NCBI GenBank assembly: GCA_963204705.1 | Contig: CAUJHL010000097.1 | Coordinates: 1 to 40,631, forward strand | Source: Pseudomonadota bacterium | GTDB taxonomy: Bacteria; Pseudomonadota; Gammaproteobacteria; Pseudomonadales; Moraxellaceae | Length of the DNA stretch: 40,631 bases | Reading direction: 5' to 3' | Part shown: positions 1-8,895 of the stretch, one piece after another | Numbering within the stretch: the stretch's first letter is position 1 | Layout of the letters: every line of letters begins with the position of its first letter | The notes under the pieces: generated by a model | Told to the model about the DNA's origin: nothing | Seen by the model: only the letters and a program-made list of their open reading frames with translations | The model's database searches: none | Translations under genes and position numbers: made by a program

Positions 1-420
1 ATGCCTGCTCCCCAGTCAAATGCAGCAGGTGAATCTCCATTCAGCCAGCGCAATCCCTCATTAAGTCCAGTCCGGGTGACGAGTTGGCCAGCAGCACAGG
101 CCCTGATTCACCAGCATCCACGGGTGCTGATCGACGTGACGGCAGAGTGGTGTGTCAGTTGTAAGATCATGGATCGTGAAATTTTTGCCCAGCCACCTGC
201 TCAGTTGGCTGGCTGGCAGCTCGTTAAGCTGGATGTGACCGAAACCACCCCAGAAACCCAAGCCGCGCTGGAAGCCCTGTCACTGTTTGGCCCGCCAGCT
301 TTGCTGTTGTATCAGCAGGGTCAACCGGTGGGGCGGCTGGTGGGGGAGGTGAGTCGTAAGGAGCTGGTCAAGGCACTTGATCCACTTTCTAAAGGCTTAG
401 CCAACGGTATAGCTCCCTGA
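1..420 (+). CDS. dsbD: C-terminal thioredoxin domain of DsbD-like thiol:disulfide interchange protein (5' partial)
   Basis: This is a thioredoxin-fold domain with the redox motif WCVSCK (about residues 50-55 of the visible part) and the cis-proline region LFGPPALLLY (about 95-104). The block VLIDVTAEWCVSCK followed by an acidic strand and a GQPVGRLVG turn matches the periplasmic C-terminal domain of DsbD, which passes electrons from the membrane to periplasmic disulfide isomerases. An ATG lies at the first base, but about 20 low-complexity residues precede the fold and the membrane domain is missing. The gene therefore almost certainly begins upstream of the window. The last residues (GIAP) and the TGA stop fall inside a REP-like repeat, so the original C-terminus may have been altered. 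A stand-alone thioredoxin-like protein is the alternative. Confidence 0.75.
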   Translation: MPAPQSNAAGESPFSQRNPSLSPVRVTSWPAAQALIHQHPRVLIDVTAEWCVSCKIMDREIFAQPPAQLAGWQLVKLDVTETTPETQAALEALSLFGPPALLLYQQGQPVGRLVGEVSRKELVKALDPLSKGLANGIAP

Positions 421-612
421 GCATGGTCGAAGGGCAGACAGCGGGTTTAGCGCCCTGAGCCTGTCGAAAGGGCGATGATGGCAGGCACATTTCGACGGGC
501 TCAATGAGCCTGTTTGCTCCCTGAGCTTGTCGAAGGGGCGGTGATGGTGATGGTCAGGCACATTTCGACGGGCTCAATGAACCTGCTCGCTCCCTGAGCC
601 CGTCGAAGGGTG
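412..612. repeat. REP-like inverted repeat cluster 1
   Basis: The cluster holds several imperfect copies of a unit with core CCTGAGCnnGTCGAAGGG, alternating with its inverse TTTCGACnnGCTCAATG. Direct-sense copies lie near 412-435, 451-474, 517-540 and 589-610. Inverse copies lie near 490-512 and 563-583. Direct and inverse copies can pair into hairpins, as in REP/BIME elements. The cluster fills the gap between two convergent genes (dsbD-like on + and plsB on -), a usual REP position, where it may protect 3' ends or stop transcription. The same family recurs at 33043-33375. No other terminator is visible in the gap. Confidence 0.8.
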
Positions 613-622
613 ATTCGACTCG

Positions 623-3244
623 TTAGCCTTTCTTGCGCTTTTCCTTTTTCTTGTCCAGGGTTGTCAGGGCTTTTTCCACTTCTTCCTCAGACACATTGGT
701 CATGTGCTGGATGGCGTTGAGCGTTTCAGCATTCAGCACCAGTCGTGCGTCTTCGGCCATTTCCTGCAGGCGATGATCAAAATGGATCAGGCCCTGATCA
801 TCCAGCTGAATGTATTTGTGTTCGGCCAGTGCCTCGACAAAACTGCGGAACAGGGATTTGTCAAAAAATTCAGGCGAGCTGAATTCGTATAAAATCGACA
901 GGCGCTGACCCAGCAAGTGGCTCAAATCCTCGACCTGCTTGGCGGTGATGCGTCCGGAGCCGCGCTGGCTGAGCAGGCAGAAGGTCATGAAATAACGCTC
1001 CATGCTCTGCAGGACAGGCGCCGCCAGGACGCCCAGCTGATTGTAGGATTCGCTATTTGGCGGAGGAGAATAAAGCCCATCGCGCCCATCGTCGAGTACC
1101 AGCTCCACCTGAATCAGGGCTTCCAGCTCGCGATCGACCACGCTTTGTATGGCATCGGCCGGCCATTTCAGAAACAGCTCGGCCTGCAGGAAGGGGTACA
1201 GTGCCTGAATCACACTGTAGATTTCGGCGCGAGTGATTTTGCCATTGTGCTGAACCAGCGCGGCGATCAGTGAGGAAATGGAATACAAGTGAAGGATATT
1301 GTTGCGGAAATACGTCAGTAGCACTGCCTGATTATCGGCAATCGCAATCATGTCACCGAGTACATGCGCGACCCGTTTGATCAGTTTCAGCTTGAGGCCG
1401 TACTGGATGATTTCCTGACCGGACAAGGTGGTGATTTCTATACGTTCATCGTAGGGAGCGATTTCCACCAGAGAGCGATAAACATCGAGCTGTTTGATGC
1501 ACACGGCCTCATCTAGCGCGTGTTTGGGCGTGGACAGCAGCACCAGCGACAGCAATGACACCGGATTGACCACGGCGGCACGGTTGATGTTTTGCAAAAT
1601 CTGATCGGCGACTGCCTGGACGGCCTGAGAGGCTGCAGGGCTCAGGGCATCCTGCGGATTGGTCAGGGAGTCCGACTCGACGCCATGCGCGCGCAAAGCC
1701 TGATCGAGAATGACTGGTTCGCCAAAACTGACGTAGACCTTGCCAAAAATCCGTTCAATTTTACGGGCGGCTTTCAATAGACCAAAGACTGATTCTGCCT
1801 CTTTGGGTTTGCCCTGCATTTCGCCGATATAAGTGCCACCCTCCATCAGCCTTTCATAGCCAATATAGGTTGGAATAAAGGCGATGGGTTTGCCTGCACC
1901 ACGCAACTGGCTTTGAATGGTCATTGCCAGCATGCCGGTTTTGGGGGGCAACAGGCGACCTGTACGCGAGCGACCGCCTTCAATAAAGTATTCCAGTGGG
2001 GTGTTTCGCGTCAGAATGCTGTGGAGATATTCCTTGAATACCGAGATGTACAAAGGGTTTCCTTTAAAGGAGCGGCGGATAAAGAAAGCCCCGCCACGGC
2101 GCAGCAGCGGCCCTACCAGCGGAATATTCAGATTATCGCCTGCCGCAATGTACGGCACCATCAGGCCACGGGTATAGATGACAAAGGACAGCAAGAGATA
2201 GTCAATGTGACTGCGATGGCAGGGGGTGTAGACCAGTTCGTAGTCTTCCGCATGATCACGCACCGTCTGAAAATGATGGACTTCCACCCCGTCATAGAGT
2301 TGATTCCACAGCCAGTTCAGCGTTAGTTCCAGAAAACGTACGGCAGAGGAGTTGTAATCCGAGACGATTTCTTCCAGATAGCCTTTTGCCTGTAGGGTAG
2401 CAGCTTCGATCGTCAGGTTATTGCGTATGGTTTCGGACTGAATGGCTTCCTGCACGGCGGGCGATTGCATCAACTGATGGACGATGTTGCGGCGGTCGGA
2501 CAGATCCGGCCCCAGCACGACTTCCCGCTGGCGGGCCAGATAAGCACTCAGGTGCTGGCTGACAAAGGCGGCTTCATTCAGTCCCGGAAGCTGACGTTCG
2601 CCTTCCTCACACAAGCCGCGCAGTGAGACCGGTTCGTGAAATTGCAGATAGGTCTGGCGGCCATGCACGCCGATGTTGACCAGTTGTTTCAAGCCTGAAG
2701 GCGGTGCCCAGGAATCGGCGACCAGCAGCTTGAACCAGGAGTCTTCTTTGTCCGGTGAGCGGCCCCACAATACCGTGACAGGAATCAGCTCAATATCCAG
2801 TTCCGGATTGTGATGAATCGCCTCAATCAGTCGTACCAGCCGTGGGGAAAAAGGATGCTTGGGTTCGGTGAAGGGCAGTACTTCCTGATTGCCTTCCAGA
2901 AAAATGACCGAAGCCTCTTCATTGAGGCGGTAACTGTCCATCGGGTCCAGCGCAGGCGGGAGGTGTTGTTTGCGTGCTTCACTGTCAACCAGCAGCGCCG
3001 TAGTACGAGACTGACGCAGCAGCACGTAGCAGACTGGACGCTCTCGGGGGATGGTAGATTCAGTGTCACCGGTTACAGGCTCGCCGTTTAAGGGTGTGGT
3101 GGGCAGAGCAGAGGCATCCTGCGCTACAGGCGTGGTGTGCAAGGAGGCAGGAATGGACGCCAGCAAATGCGGGGTCATGGCCACGTTGAGTAAGCGGCTG
3201 GATAAATTTTGATAAAAACGACTGAATCCACTTTTCTTTGACAT
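623..3244 (-). CDS. plsB: Glycerol-3-phosphate 1-O-acyltransferase PlsB
   Basis: PlsB acylates sn-glycerol-3-phosphate at position 1 with acyl-CoA or acyl-ACP, the first step of phospholipid synthesis at the inner membrane. With the start used here, the acyltransferase blocks are HRSHID (about 343-348, catalytic His and Asp), GGAFFIRR (384-391), EGGRSRTG (422-429) and IPTYIGYE (457-464). The length of about 873 residues is normal for the large gammaproteobacterial form. An in-frame ATG at 3280 would add 12 residues. I prefer 3244 because the protein then begins MSKKSGF, as I recall for relatives; neither start has a clear ribosome-binding site. The C-terminus is lysine-rich. The gene is divergent from corA across about 150 bp and converges on the REP cluster. 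Confidence 0.95.
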   Translation of the reverse strand: MSKKSGFSRFYQNLSSRLLNVAMTPHLLASIPASLHTTPVAQDASALPTTPLNGEPVTGDTESTIPRERPVCYVLLRQSRTTALLVDSEARKQHLPPALDPMDSYRLNEEASVIFLEGNQEVLPFTEPKHPFSPRLVRLIEAIHHNPELDIELIPVTVLWGRSPDKEDSWFKLLVADSWAPPSGLKQLVNIGVHGRQTYLQFHEPVSLRGLCEEGERQLPGLNEAAFVSQHLSAYLARQREVVLGPDLSDRRNIVHQLMQSPAVQEAIQSETIRNNLTIEAATLQAKGYLEEIVSDYNSSAVRFLELTLNWLWNQLYDGVEVHHFQTVRDHAEDYELVYTPCHRSHIDYLLLSFVIYTRGLMVPYIAAGDNLNIPLVGPLLRRGGAFFIRRSFKGNPLYISVFKEYLHSILTRNTPLEYFIEGGRSRTGRLLPPKTGMLAMTIQSQLRGAGKPIAFIPTYIGYERLMEGGTYIGEMQGKPKEAESVFGLLKAARKIERIFGKVYVSFGEPVILDQALRAHGVESDSLTNPQDALSPAASQAVQAVADQILQNINRAAVVNPVSLLSLVLLSTPKHALDEAVCIKQLDVYRSLVEIAPYDERIEITTLSGQEIIQYGLKLKLIKRVAHVLGDMIAIADNQAVLLTYFRNNILHLYSISSLIAALVQHNGKITRAEIYSVIQALYPFLQAELFLKWPADAIQSVVDRELEALIQVELVLDDGRDGLYSPPPNSESYNQLGVLAAPVLQSMERYFMTFCLLSQRGSGRITAKQVEDLSHLLGQRLSILYEFSSPEFFDKSLFRSFVEALAEHKYIQLDDQGLIHFDHRLQEMAEDARLVLNAETLNAIQHMTNVSEEEVEKALTTLDKKKEKRKKG

Positions 3245-3395
3245 TGTACCGGCAGCCAGAGGAAGAATTGCGTGTATCATGCCACAAAGCCATGACCATA
3301 CCGAGTGGGAAACCAGGCCACTGCGTGGCGTTTTTGTCCCGTAAGCCGCGGTATTTTGCCCTTTTTTCTTCTTAATCTGCTGTTCTGGAACTGTG

Positions 3396-4493
3396 ATGTC
3401 TGAATCCGATTCTGGCCAAGTGCTTTCCGCTGATCAAGGGAGTGTCGCCACTCCTGCCGGGGAAACCTTTCCATGGCTTTCGGGGCAGCCACAGCCAAAC
3501 AGTGTGGTCAATTGCGTTGCCTATAGCCGCTCGACGGGCCTGTCGGTGGTGGAGTTGCCCTTATGTGATGTGAGCGAAGCACTGGAGAGCGACCCGGATT
3601 TGTATGTCTGGATTGGACTGTTTGAACCCACTGCGGACACTTTGGCAGAGGTTCAGCATGAATTTGGGCTGCATGAACTGGCGATTGAGGATGCCTCGCG
3701 GGAGTATCAGCGCCCCAAGCTGGAAAGCTACGACGACTGCCTGTTCGTCGTGGTTCGCACCGCACAAATCGTCGATCAGCGGGGCAGTATTGATTTTGGC
3801 ACGACCTATTTTTTTCTGGGCGAACGCTATCTGATCAGCATTCGCAAAGGCGCTTCTCTCAGTTATCAAACGGTACGCAAAGCCTGCGAACACAATCCTG
3901 CCCGGATGAAACTGGGGCCGGGCTATGTCTTTTATACCCTGCTGGATTTTATCGTGGACAATTATTTGCCCATCACTGATCAGCTCACGGTGTATCTGGG
4001 CAAGCTGGAAAACGATATTTTTTCCGGGAAATTCAATCGTCAGACTTTGCGCCATCTCTATGATTTAAAATCCGAACTGGTCAGTCTGAAACTGGCGATT
4101 GTGCCCTTGCAGGAAGTCAGCGGCTATTTCACTTATCGCAAGGAAGACGAGCTGGCGATTCATTTTCCTGCGACCGCCCTGCCGTATTTTCGGGATGTGC
4201 AGGATCATATTTTACGCACTCTGGACGCGGTTGAGGCAATCAGTGCCATGCTCGGGGTGGCCATGGATACCTATCTGGCGCTGGTAGGCGTGGATCAGAA
4301 CGAGATCGTCAAGCGGCTGGCCTCTTGGGCAGGGATACTCGCCGTGCCGACCATGATCGCCAGTTTTTATGGCATGAATTTCGACAACATGCCGGAACTG
4401 CACTGGCATTATGGCTATTTCATCATGCTGGGCATCATGTTCGTGGTGACCCTGCTGGTGTATCGCAAATTAAAACGAGTCAAATGGCTGTAG
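3396..4493 (+). CDS. corA: CorA-type magnesium/cobalt transporter
   Basis: This is a CorA-family divalent cation channel, normally a homopentamer in the inner membrane that takes up Mg2+ (and Co2+ or Ni2+). The signature YGMNF lies about 40 residues from the C-terminus, at the end of the first membrane helix (WAGILAVPTMIASFYGMNF). The periplasmic loop DNMPELHW and a second helix (YFIMLGIMFVVTLLVY) follow, then a basic tail KRVKWL. The cytoplasmic part, with long helices, precedes these. At 365 residues it is longer than E. coli CorA (316) because of an N-terminal extension of about 45 residues. A GTG directly in front of the ATG (3393) could also start the protein. It is a monocistronic gene divergent from plsB. 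Confidence 0.92.
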   Translation: MSESDSGQVLSADQGSVATPAGETFPWLSGQPQPNSVVNCVAYSRSTGLSVVELPLCDVSEALESDPDLYVWIGLFEPTADTLAEVQHEFGLHELAIEDASREYQRPKLESYDDCLFVVVRTAQIVDQRGSIDFGTTYFFLGERYLISIRKGASLSYQTVRKACEHNPARMKLGPGYVFYTLLDFIVDNYLPITDQLTVYLGKLENDIFSGKFNRQTLRHLYDLKSELVSLKLAIVPLQEVSGYFTYRKEDELAIHFPATALPYFRDVQDHILRTLDAVEAISAMLGVAMDTYLALVGVDQNEIVKRLASWAGILAVPTMIASFYGMNFDNMPELHWHYGYFIMLGIMFVVTLLVYRKLKRVKWL

Positions 4494-4890
4494 TGATCGT
4501 TTCTAGGGTGCGGTAATTTAGTCCTGTACAGAGCCGTTACACTTGCCTTGCAAATTACTTGCTACAAAATATTTTGTTAGACGATTATCTTTAATAAAAG
4601 ACAACTAAGTCTCAGAAATTCTGTGATTCAGTATACACATGTGCGCTAATCGTTAATTCACTACCGCATATCCCTCGTTTATAGTTTGCTGCAGTGTTAA
4701 AGCACAACTGTACTCACGTTTGTATTGTCTCTAGTGCTTCCCTTTGTACTGTCGGATGACATTACGTTCCCATTCAGTCGCTGGAACACACATCGCAACA
4801 TTCTGAGCAACAACTCGGCCCTCTACAAAGCCTATGCGTGAGCATGGTAGTGGGTCGCAGACAGCATCAACAAAAAACGAGGATCGTCAC
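4494..4890. other. 397-bp AT-rich intergenic region upstream of the GH3 operon
   Basis: I see no convincing gene here. The stretch is AT-rich compared with its neighbours, with TTTAATAAAAG near 4591. A weak promoter candidate is TTGCTG (4686-4691), 17 bases, then TGTACT (4709-4714). Near 4841-4867 there is a decayed stretch resembling the REP-like repeat (GAGCATGGT, then GCAGACAGC). An in-frame upward extension of the next gene to an ATG at 4834 has no ribosome-binding site and crosses this repeat-like stretch, so I treat it as non-coding. The long leader could hold regulation for the operon. Confidence 0.5.
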
Positions 4891-5685
4891 ATGGAACACC
4901 GTCTCGCCAAGCCTGCCGTGGAGCCGAAATGCGCATTTTGGAAGCGTGAACGCTTTAGCCTCTACCAGCTGCGCAAAATGTACTCGATTTATCGGGTGTA
5001 TTATGAAAACACCAATTTTGATCTCTTTATGAGCGATTTCAACAAGAAAACCGGTGCCTTTGTCATCACACACCCGGATACCCGCGAAATTGTCGGATTT
5101 TCAACACTGATGGATTGCAAGGTCAATGATGGTGAAAAAAGCTATCAGGCTATTTTCAGTGGCGACACAGTAATTGAAAAGGAATTTTGGGGTTCGCGCG
5201 CGCTGCAGGGAGCCATGTTCAAGTACCTGATCAAAGCCAAACTGCGCTATCCCACTCAGCCGATCTATTGGCTGCTGATTTCCAAGGGCTTCAAAACCTA
5301 TCTGTTGCTGGCAAATAATTATTTCACTTACTACCCACACCCAGAAGGCAAACACCAGCATCTGGCACCGATTGTGGAAGCGTACTGTAAACAATATTTT
5401 AATGACTATTATGACCCGCAAAATTCCCTGCTGAATTTTGGGGAAGGGTATCAGGCACTCAAAGCGGCAGTCGCGCCCATCACCGGCGATATGCGGGAAA
5501 ATAATCCCAAAATCCGTTTCTTTGAACAATGTAATCCGTCATGGGAAATGGGTACCGAACTGCCCTGTATTGGTGAAATCGCCTGGTCGGATATTGCCCG
5601 TTACGTTAAGCGTTTTGCTACCAAGCCCGTCAGTCAGGGTCGAATGGATGCGCTGATAGCCAAAAATCGCGGAGTTCCAGCGTGA
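4891..5685 (+). CDS. GNAT-like protein of unknown family, first gene of the GH3 operon
   Basis: This protein has 264 residues with no signal peptide or membrane segment, so it is probably cytoplasmic. I do not recognise a named family. The pattern IVGFSTLM (about 67-74), then AIFSGDTVIEKEFWGSRAL (about 87-105) and a later hydrophobic strand YWLLISKGF (126-134) resembles the core of acyl-CoA N-acyltransferases. The canonical Q/R-x-x-G-x-G/A pyrophosphate loop is absent. Aromatic residues are frequent (FTYYPH, QYFNDYYD). The start at 4891 is chosen because GAGG lies 8 bases upstream. The stop overlaps the next start in GTGA (5682-5685), which indicates translational coupling to the GH3 enzyme. 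An acyl-transfer or acyl-carrier-handling role is inference from context. Confidence 0.7.
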   Translation: MEHRLAKPAVEPKCAFWKRERFSLYQLRKMYSIYRVYYENTNFDLFMSDFNKKTGAFVITHPDTREIVGFSTLMDCKVNDGEKSYQAIFSGDTVIEKEFWGSRALQGAMFKYLIKAKLRYPTQPIYWLLISKGFKTYLLLANNYFTYYPHPEGKHQHLAPIVEAYCKQYFNDYYDPQNSLLNFGEGYQALKAAVAPITGDMRENNPKIRFFEQCNPSWEMGTELPCIGEIAWSDIARYVKRFATKPVSQGRMDALIAKNRGVPA

Positions 5686-7358
5686 ATCTGCTGAATCCGA
5701 TCAGTCATCAGGCGTTGAGGCTGGCGTGTTTGCGCAGTGACCGGGCATTTCAGGCAAATCGCTTCGATCTCCAGGCCATTCAGCGCAAACGCCTGGAATC
5801 CATAGTATCCCGTATACCAGCGCTGGCACGGGAAGGCAGTTGTCGCGCCTATAGCCAGTTACACGATCGGTATCCCGTCAGTCGCTATGCGGACTGGAAA
5901 GGACGTGTCCAAACCCTGCGGGAATCGCTCGGGCAGGAAGGCAAGGGAGCAGACACGCTGCCCCTGATCCGTGATCGCCTGGTACGGTTTCAGCCGACCA
6001 GTGGTTCGAGTGAACAGCTCAAACTGATTCCCTACACCAAGGGATTTTTGGCGGAGCTGGATGCAGCGATCGGCCCGTGGCTGAGTAGCCTCTATCGTAC
6101 CCACCCCGGTCTCAGTGCAGGCACGCATTACTGGTCGGTATCGTGGTTGCCCGAAAGTCAGCGTAAAGCGACCGAACTGCCAAATCTTAATGATGACAGT
6201 GCCTTGCTGAATGTCGGCAAACGGGTGTTATCCCAGTTGACGCAGGCCGTGCCCAGTGAAGTCGCCTTTGCGGGCAGTGCGCAGGATGCCCTGTTTGCCA
6301 CCCTGTGCTATCTCGTGGCGACACCACGGCTGAGCATGATGTCGGTCTGGAGTCCTACGTTTGCCCTTCAGCTGCTGGAGCAACTGCAGGACTGGAAATG
6401 GGAGATCGTCAGGGTGCTGGAAACCGGTCACTGGGCCACACGTCAGGCGACACTGAGTGCGCTCAAAGCCCCGCGTTCACGCGCTCGTGCTACGGTACTG
6501 GCTCGTTCAGCGGTAGAAACGCCGGAAGGTCTGCAACATCTCTGGCCAGATCTGGCTCTGGTGTCCGCCTGGGATACTGCCGGTGCCCGTGACTGGGCCC
6601 ATCAGCTACGTCAGCGCTTGCCGCAGGCCGGATTTGAAGGCAAAGGTCTGTGGGCGACCGAAGGGGTTGTCACGATCCCTTATCAAGGTCAGTATCCGTT
6701 GGCGTATCACAGTCATTTTTATGAGTTTGAGCGCCTGTCAGATGCTTCCTCCGACATCATTCCTTCGTGGCTGCTTAAAGAAGGGGATGAGGTCAGCCCC
6801 ATCCTGAGTGGGGGAAATGGCCTGCTTCGCTACAGTCTGGATGATCGGCTGGTGGTCACAGGATTTTATGGCAAAGTCCCGTGCTTTGAATTTCAGGGGC
6901 GGCGTTTTGGGGTGGATCTGGTGGGCGAAAAGCTCGATCCCGTTACGGCCCGTAGTGTTTTGGCAGATCTTCAGACCAGCCATCCTGACATTCGGCCGGT
7001 TTCGTTATTGGCGGTGGACACCATTGGCACGGGTGCGCCGTATTACCTTGGGCTGATTGAAGTCCCCGAGCACCTGAGTGCAGAAGACAGGCAGCGACTG
7101 ACAGCACTGCTTCCGGCGCGGCTGGATCGTTGTCTGAAACGGCATTTTCACTATGAGCTCGCCCGGGACCTTCAGCAGCTGGGCATGCCGAAAATCGTGT
7201 GTGTCAACGATGGCTGGGGTTATTACAAACATCTGGCAGTAAAAGACGGCATGATCGAAGGGAACATCAAACCTGAACCGCTACGGCGCATTCACCATAC
7301 GGCCCTGACCCAGCAGCCGGCCCGAAAAGGAGTCAGCCAGCATGACTGCGCGGCTTGA
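5682..7358 (+). CDS. GH3-family acyl-acid-amido synthetase (adenylate-forming)
   Basis: GH3 enzymes adenylate a carboxylic acid with ATP and transfer the acyl group to an amine, usually an amino acid. Family landmarks, in order: TSGSSEQLKLIP (106-117, P-loop-like ATP motif), WSPTFALQLLEQL (223-235), LWATEGVVTIPY (323-334, adenine-binding TEG motif), FYEFERL (346-352), GLLRYSLDDRLVVTGF (380-395, ribose-binding Asp region), PCFEFQGRR (400-408) and DLVGEKLD (412-419). The length of 558 is normal. It starts at GTG 5682 with GGAG 7 bases upstream and overlaps the preceding stop. It overlaps the next gene by 17 bases. The substrate acid and amine cannot be read from the sequence. Bacterial GH3 enzymes are sparsely characterised; the plant members conjugate auxin and jasmonate. 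Confidence 0.85.
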   Translation: MNLLNPISHQALRLACLRSDRAFQANRFDLQAIQRKRLESIVSRIPALAREGSCRAYSQLHDRYPVSRYADWKGRVQTLRESLGQEGKGADTLPLIRDRLVRFQPTSGSSEQLKLIPYTKGFLAELDAAIGPWLSSLYRTHPGLSAGTHYWSVSWLPESQRKATELPNLNDDSALLNVGKRVLSQLTQAVPSEVAFAGSAQDALFATLCYLVATPRLSMMSVWSPTFALQLLEQLQDWKWEIVRVLETGHWATRQATLSALKAPRSRARATVLARSAVETPEGLQHLWPDLALVSAWDTAGARDWAHQLRQRLPQAGFEGKGLWATEGVVTIPYQGQYPLAYHSHFYEFERLSDASSDIIPSWLLKEGDEVSPILSGGNGLLRYSLDDRLVVTGFYGKVPCFEFQGRRFGVDLVGEKLDPVTARSVLADLQTSHPDIRPVSLLAVDTIGTGAPYYLGLIEVPEHLSAEDRQRLTALLPARLDRCLKRHFHYELARDLQQLGMPKIVCVNDGWGYYKHLAVKDGMIEGNIKPEPLRRIHHTALTQQPARKGVSQHDCAA

Positions 7359-8703
7359 GATGGATACCCGTTATCCCTGCGGGTCGGAGCACTTCATCAC
7401 CTCGTCACATGCGGCGCGGACTGGCTGGGAAATAGCGAAAAGTGATTTGATAGCCTCAGGAATTGAGGAATCCGAAGCGATTTTTCAGGACCCGGACTTT
7501 CCGGAACTGATGATTCGAGCCGCACGGCCAGCAGATAACGCCGTCTTGCTCAGGCTGATGCGGGTAACCATGCCCTCGAATGGCCTCCAGCTGAGCTTTG
7601 AACGGGAGCCGGACTATCTGAAAAGCACCGCGGCACTGTATGACTTGCCGCAGGCCCTTGTGGTCGTGGAGAAGTCCTCACCAGACCGCGTGCTGGGGCT
7701 GTATAACATCGGCCAGCGCTGGTGTTATGTTAATGGAATTCGGCAGTTACAGCGCTATGTCGGTGATTTAAGGGTCGTGCCTGAGGCTCAGGGCAAAGGC
7801 GTTGTGCGGTTGTACATGCGTCAATTACGGCAACTGATGCCCGCTCCACACTATTGTCAAGCCGTGATACTGGCGGACAATGCTCCGGCGAGGGCAATGC
7901 TGACCCAAAAACGCGCGGATTTTCCGAATTACTTTGAAGAATGCGCAGTGATTACCAAGCTGATCACAGGCGATCGTATGAGGCGTGTTCAGCCTGCAGT
8001 CGCGGATCCTGCCCAAACGCGCTGGCGCACCGCAACTGCCGCCGATGCCGCTGCCCTGACTGCCTTTGTGCAAAAGATGGCCACTTATTATACCAATCTC
8101 CCTGCCTATGATTTTGAGACATTACGGGATCATCCCAACAGTGGGTATTGGCTGGGGCTGAGGCTGAGTGATTTTCGGGTGCAGGTACGCGTGCGAACGC
8201 ACATACGTGATCTACTGGATGGGTTCATCACTCCGGTGGCTACACTGAAAGGTGAGCTTGAAACGGTTGACTGTGAGGAAATCGTTGCCCTGTATGGACT
8301 CTGGAATCAGAAGTCCTTCAAGCAAACGCGCATGCGTCGCTACCACCTGCTCCTGAAACTGGCACGGCCTGCTTACAACTGGTGGGCCAAACGAGCGCAG
8401 CGGATAGAGTTACCGGAAGAAGGCGGCGTGTTGGATTACCGAATGGTGCATAGCCCCTTATGCCTCCCAGAAGTTGCGGTGATGGAGGATTTGCTGAGTG
8501 ACGCCTTGCAACAAGCCCGTGCACAGGGCATACGGGCGATTTGTCTTAGCCTGGGTAAAACCGATCCGCGCCGTCCGGCCTATGAACGCTTTATCGGGGA
8601 AGAAACCATCGGAGTCAGCGGTTATTACAGCTTCGGTGAACACCGTCCTGAGGCGCTGGATGCAAAGGGCTACATTCCTTATTTCGAGGCGGGAAAGCTT
8701 TAG
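7342..8703 (+). CDS. Tandem GNAT-family acyltransferase, third gene of the GH3 operon
   Basis: The protein has 453 residues. The first half (about 56-210) is a GNAT domain: LMIRAARPADNAVLLRLM at its start, VGDLRVVPEAQGKGVVRLYM (140-159) with the acetyl-CoA loop Q150-G-K-G, and ILADNAPARAML (176-187) after it. A second copy is suggested from about 217, where WRTATAADAAALTAFVQKM repeats the opening pattern. It lacks a clear CoA loop, so it may be a degenerate domain. An AAAAGGAG site at 7325-7332, 9 bases upstream, supports ATG 7342, which overlaps the GH3 stop. It probably acetylates or acylates a small molecule or amine in the same pathway. The substrate is unknown. Confidence 0.8.
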   Translation: MTARLEMDTRYPCGSEHFITSSHAARTGWEIAKSDLIASGIEESEAIFQDPDFPELMIRAARPADNAVLLRLMRVTMPSNGLQLSFEREPDYLKSTAALYDLPQALVVVEKSSPDRVLGLYNIGQRWCYVNGIRQLQRYVGDLRVVPEAQGKGVVRLYMRQLRQLMPAPHYCQAVILADNAPARAMLTQKRADFPNYFEECAVITKLITGDRMRRVQPAVADPAQTRWRTATAADAAALTAFVQKMATYYTNLPAYDFETLRDHPNSGYWLGLRLSDFRVQVRVRTHIRDLLDGFITPVATLKGELETVDCEEIVALYGLWNQKSFKQTRMRRYHLLLKLARPAYNWWAKRAQRIELPEEGGVLDYRMVHSPLCLPEVAVMEDLLSDALQQARAQGIRAICLSLGKTDPRRPAYERFIGEETIGVSGYYSFGEHRPEALDAKGYIPYFEAGKL

Positions 8704-8773
8704 TCGCATCTGGCCTCATCGGTGTCAACCGGCTCGACGATGCCAGCATGCTGTTAGTACTTGAAGCTTGGCT

Positions 8774-8802
8774 GGCAAATTTTCATAACACTTAACTAAA
8801 AT
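8774..8802 (+). promoter_or_regulatory. Possible promoter of the exported-protein gene
   Basis: A good -10 hexamer TAAAAT (8797-8802) lies in an AT-rich stretch between the GNAT stop and the exported-protein gene. The -35 region about 17 bases upstream (around 8774-8779, GGCAAA) is poor, so this rests mainly on the -10 and on position. Confidence 0.3.
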
Positions 8803-8895
8803 CGTCCTTTTTGTCGGACAGCGTTGCCGAGCCTGATGAATATTGATACAGTGGAAACTGTCGACAAAATAACCAGTAAGACTAGGCAGAGTGTC

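Noticed and set aside
3245-3395. Promoters for divergent plsB and corA
   Set aside because: Promoters must lie here, but no pair of hexamers with acceptable spacing stood out on either strand.
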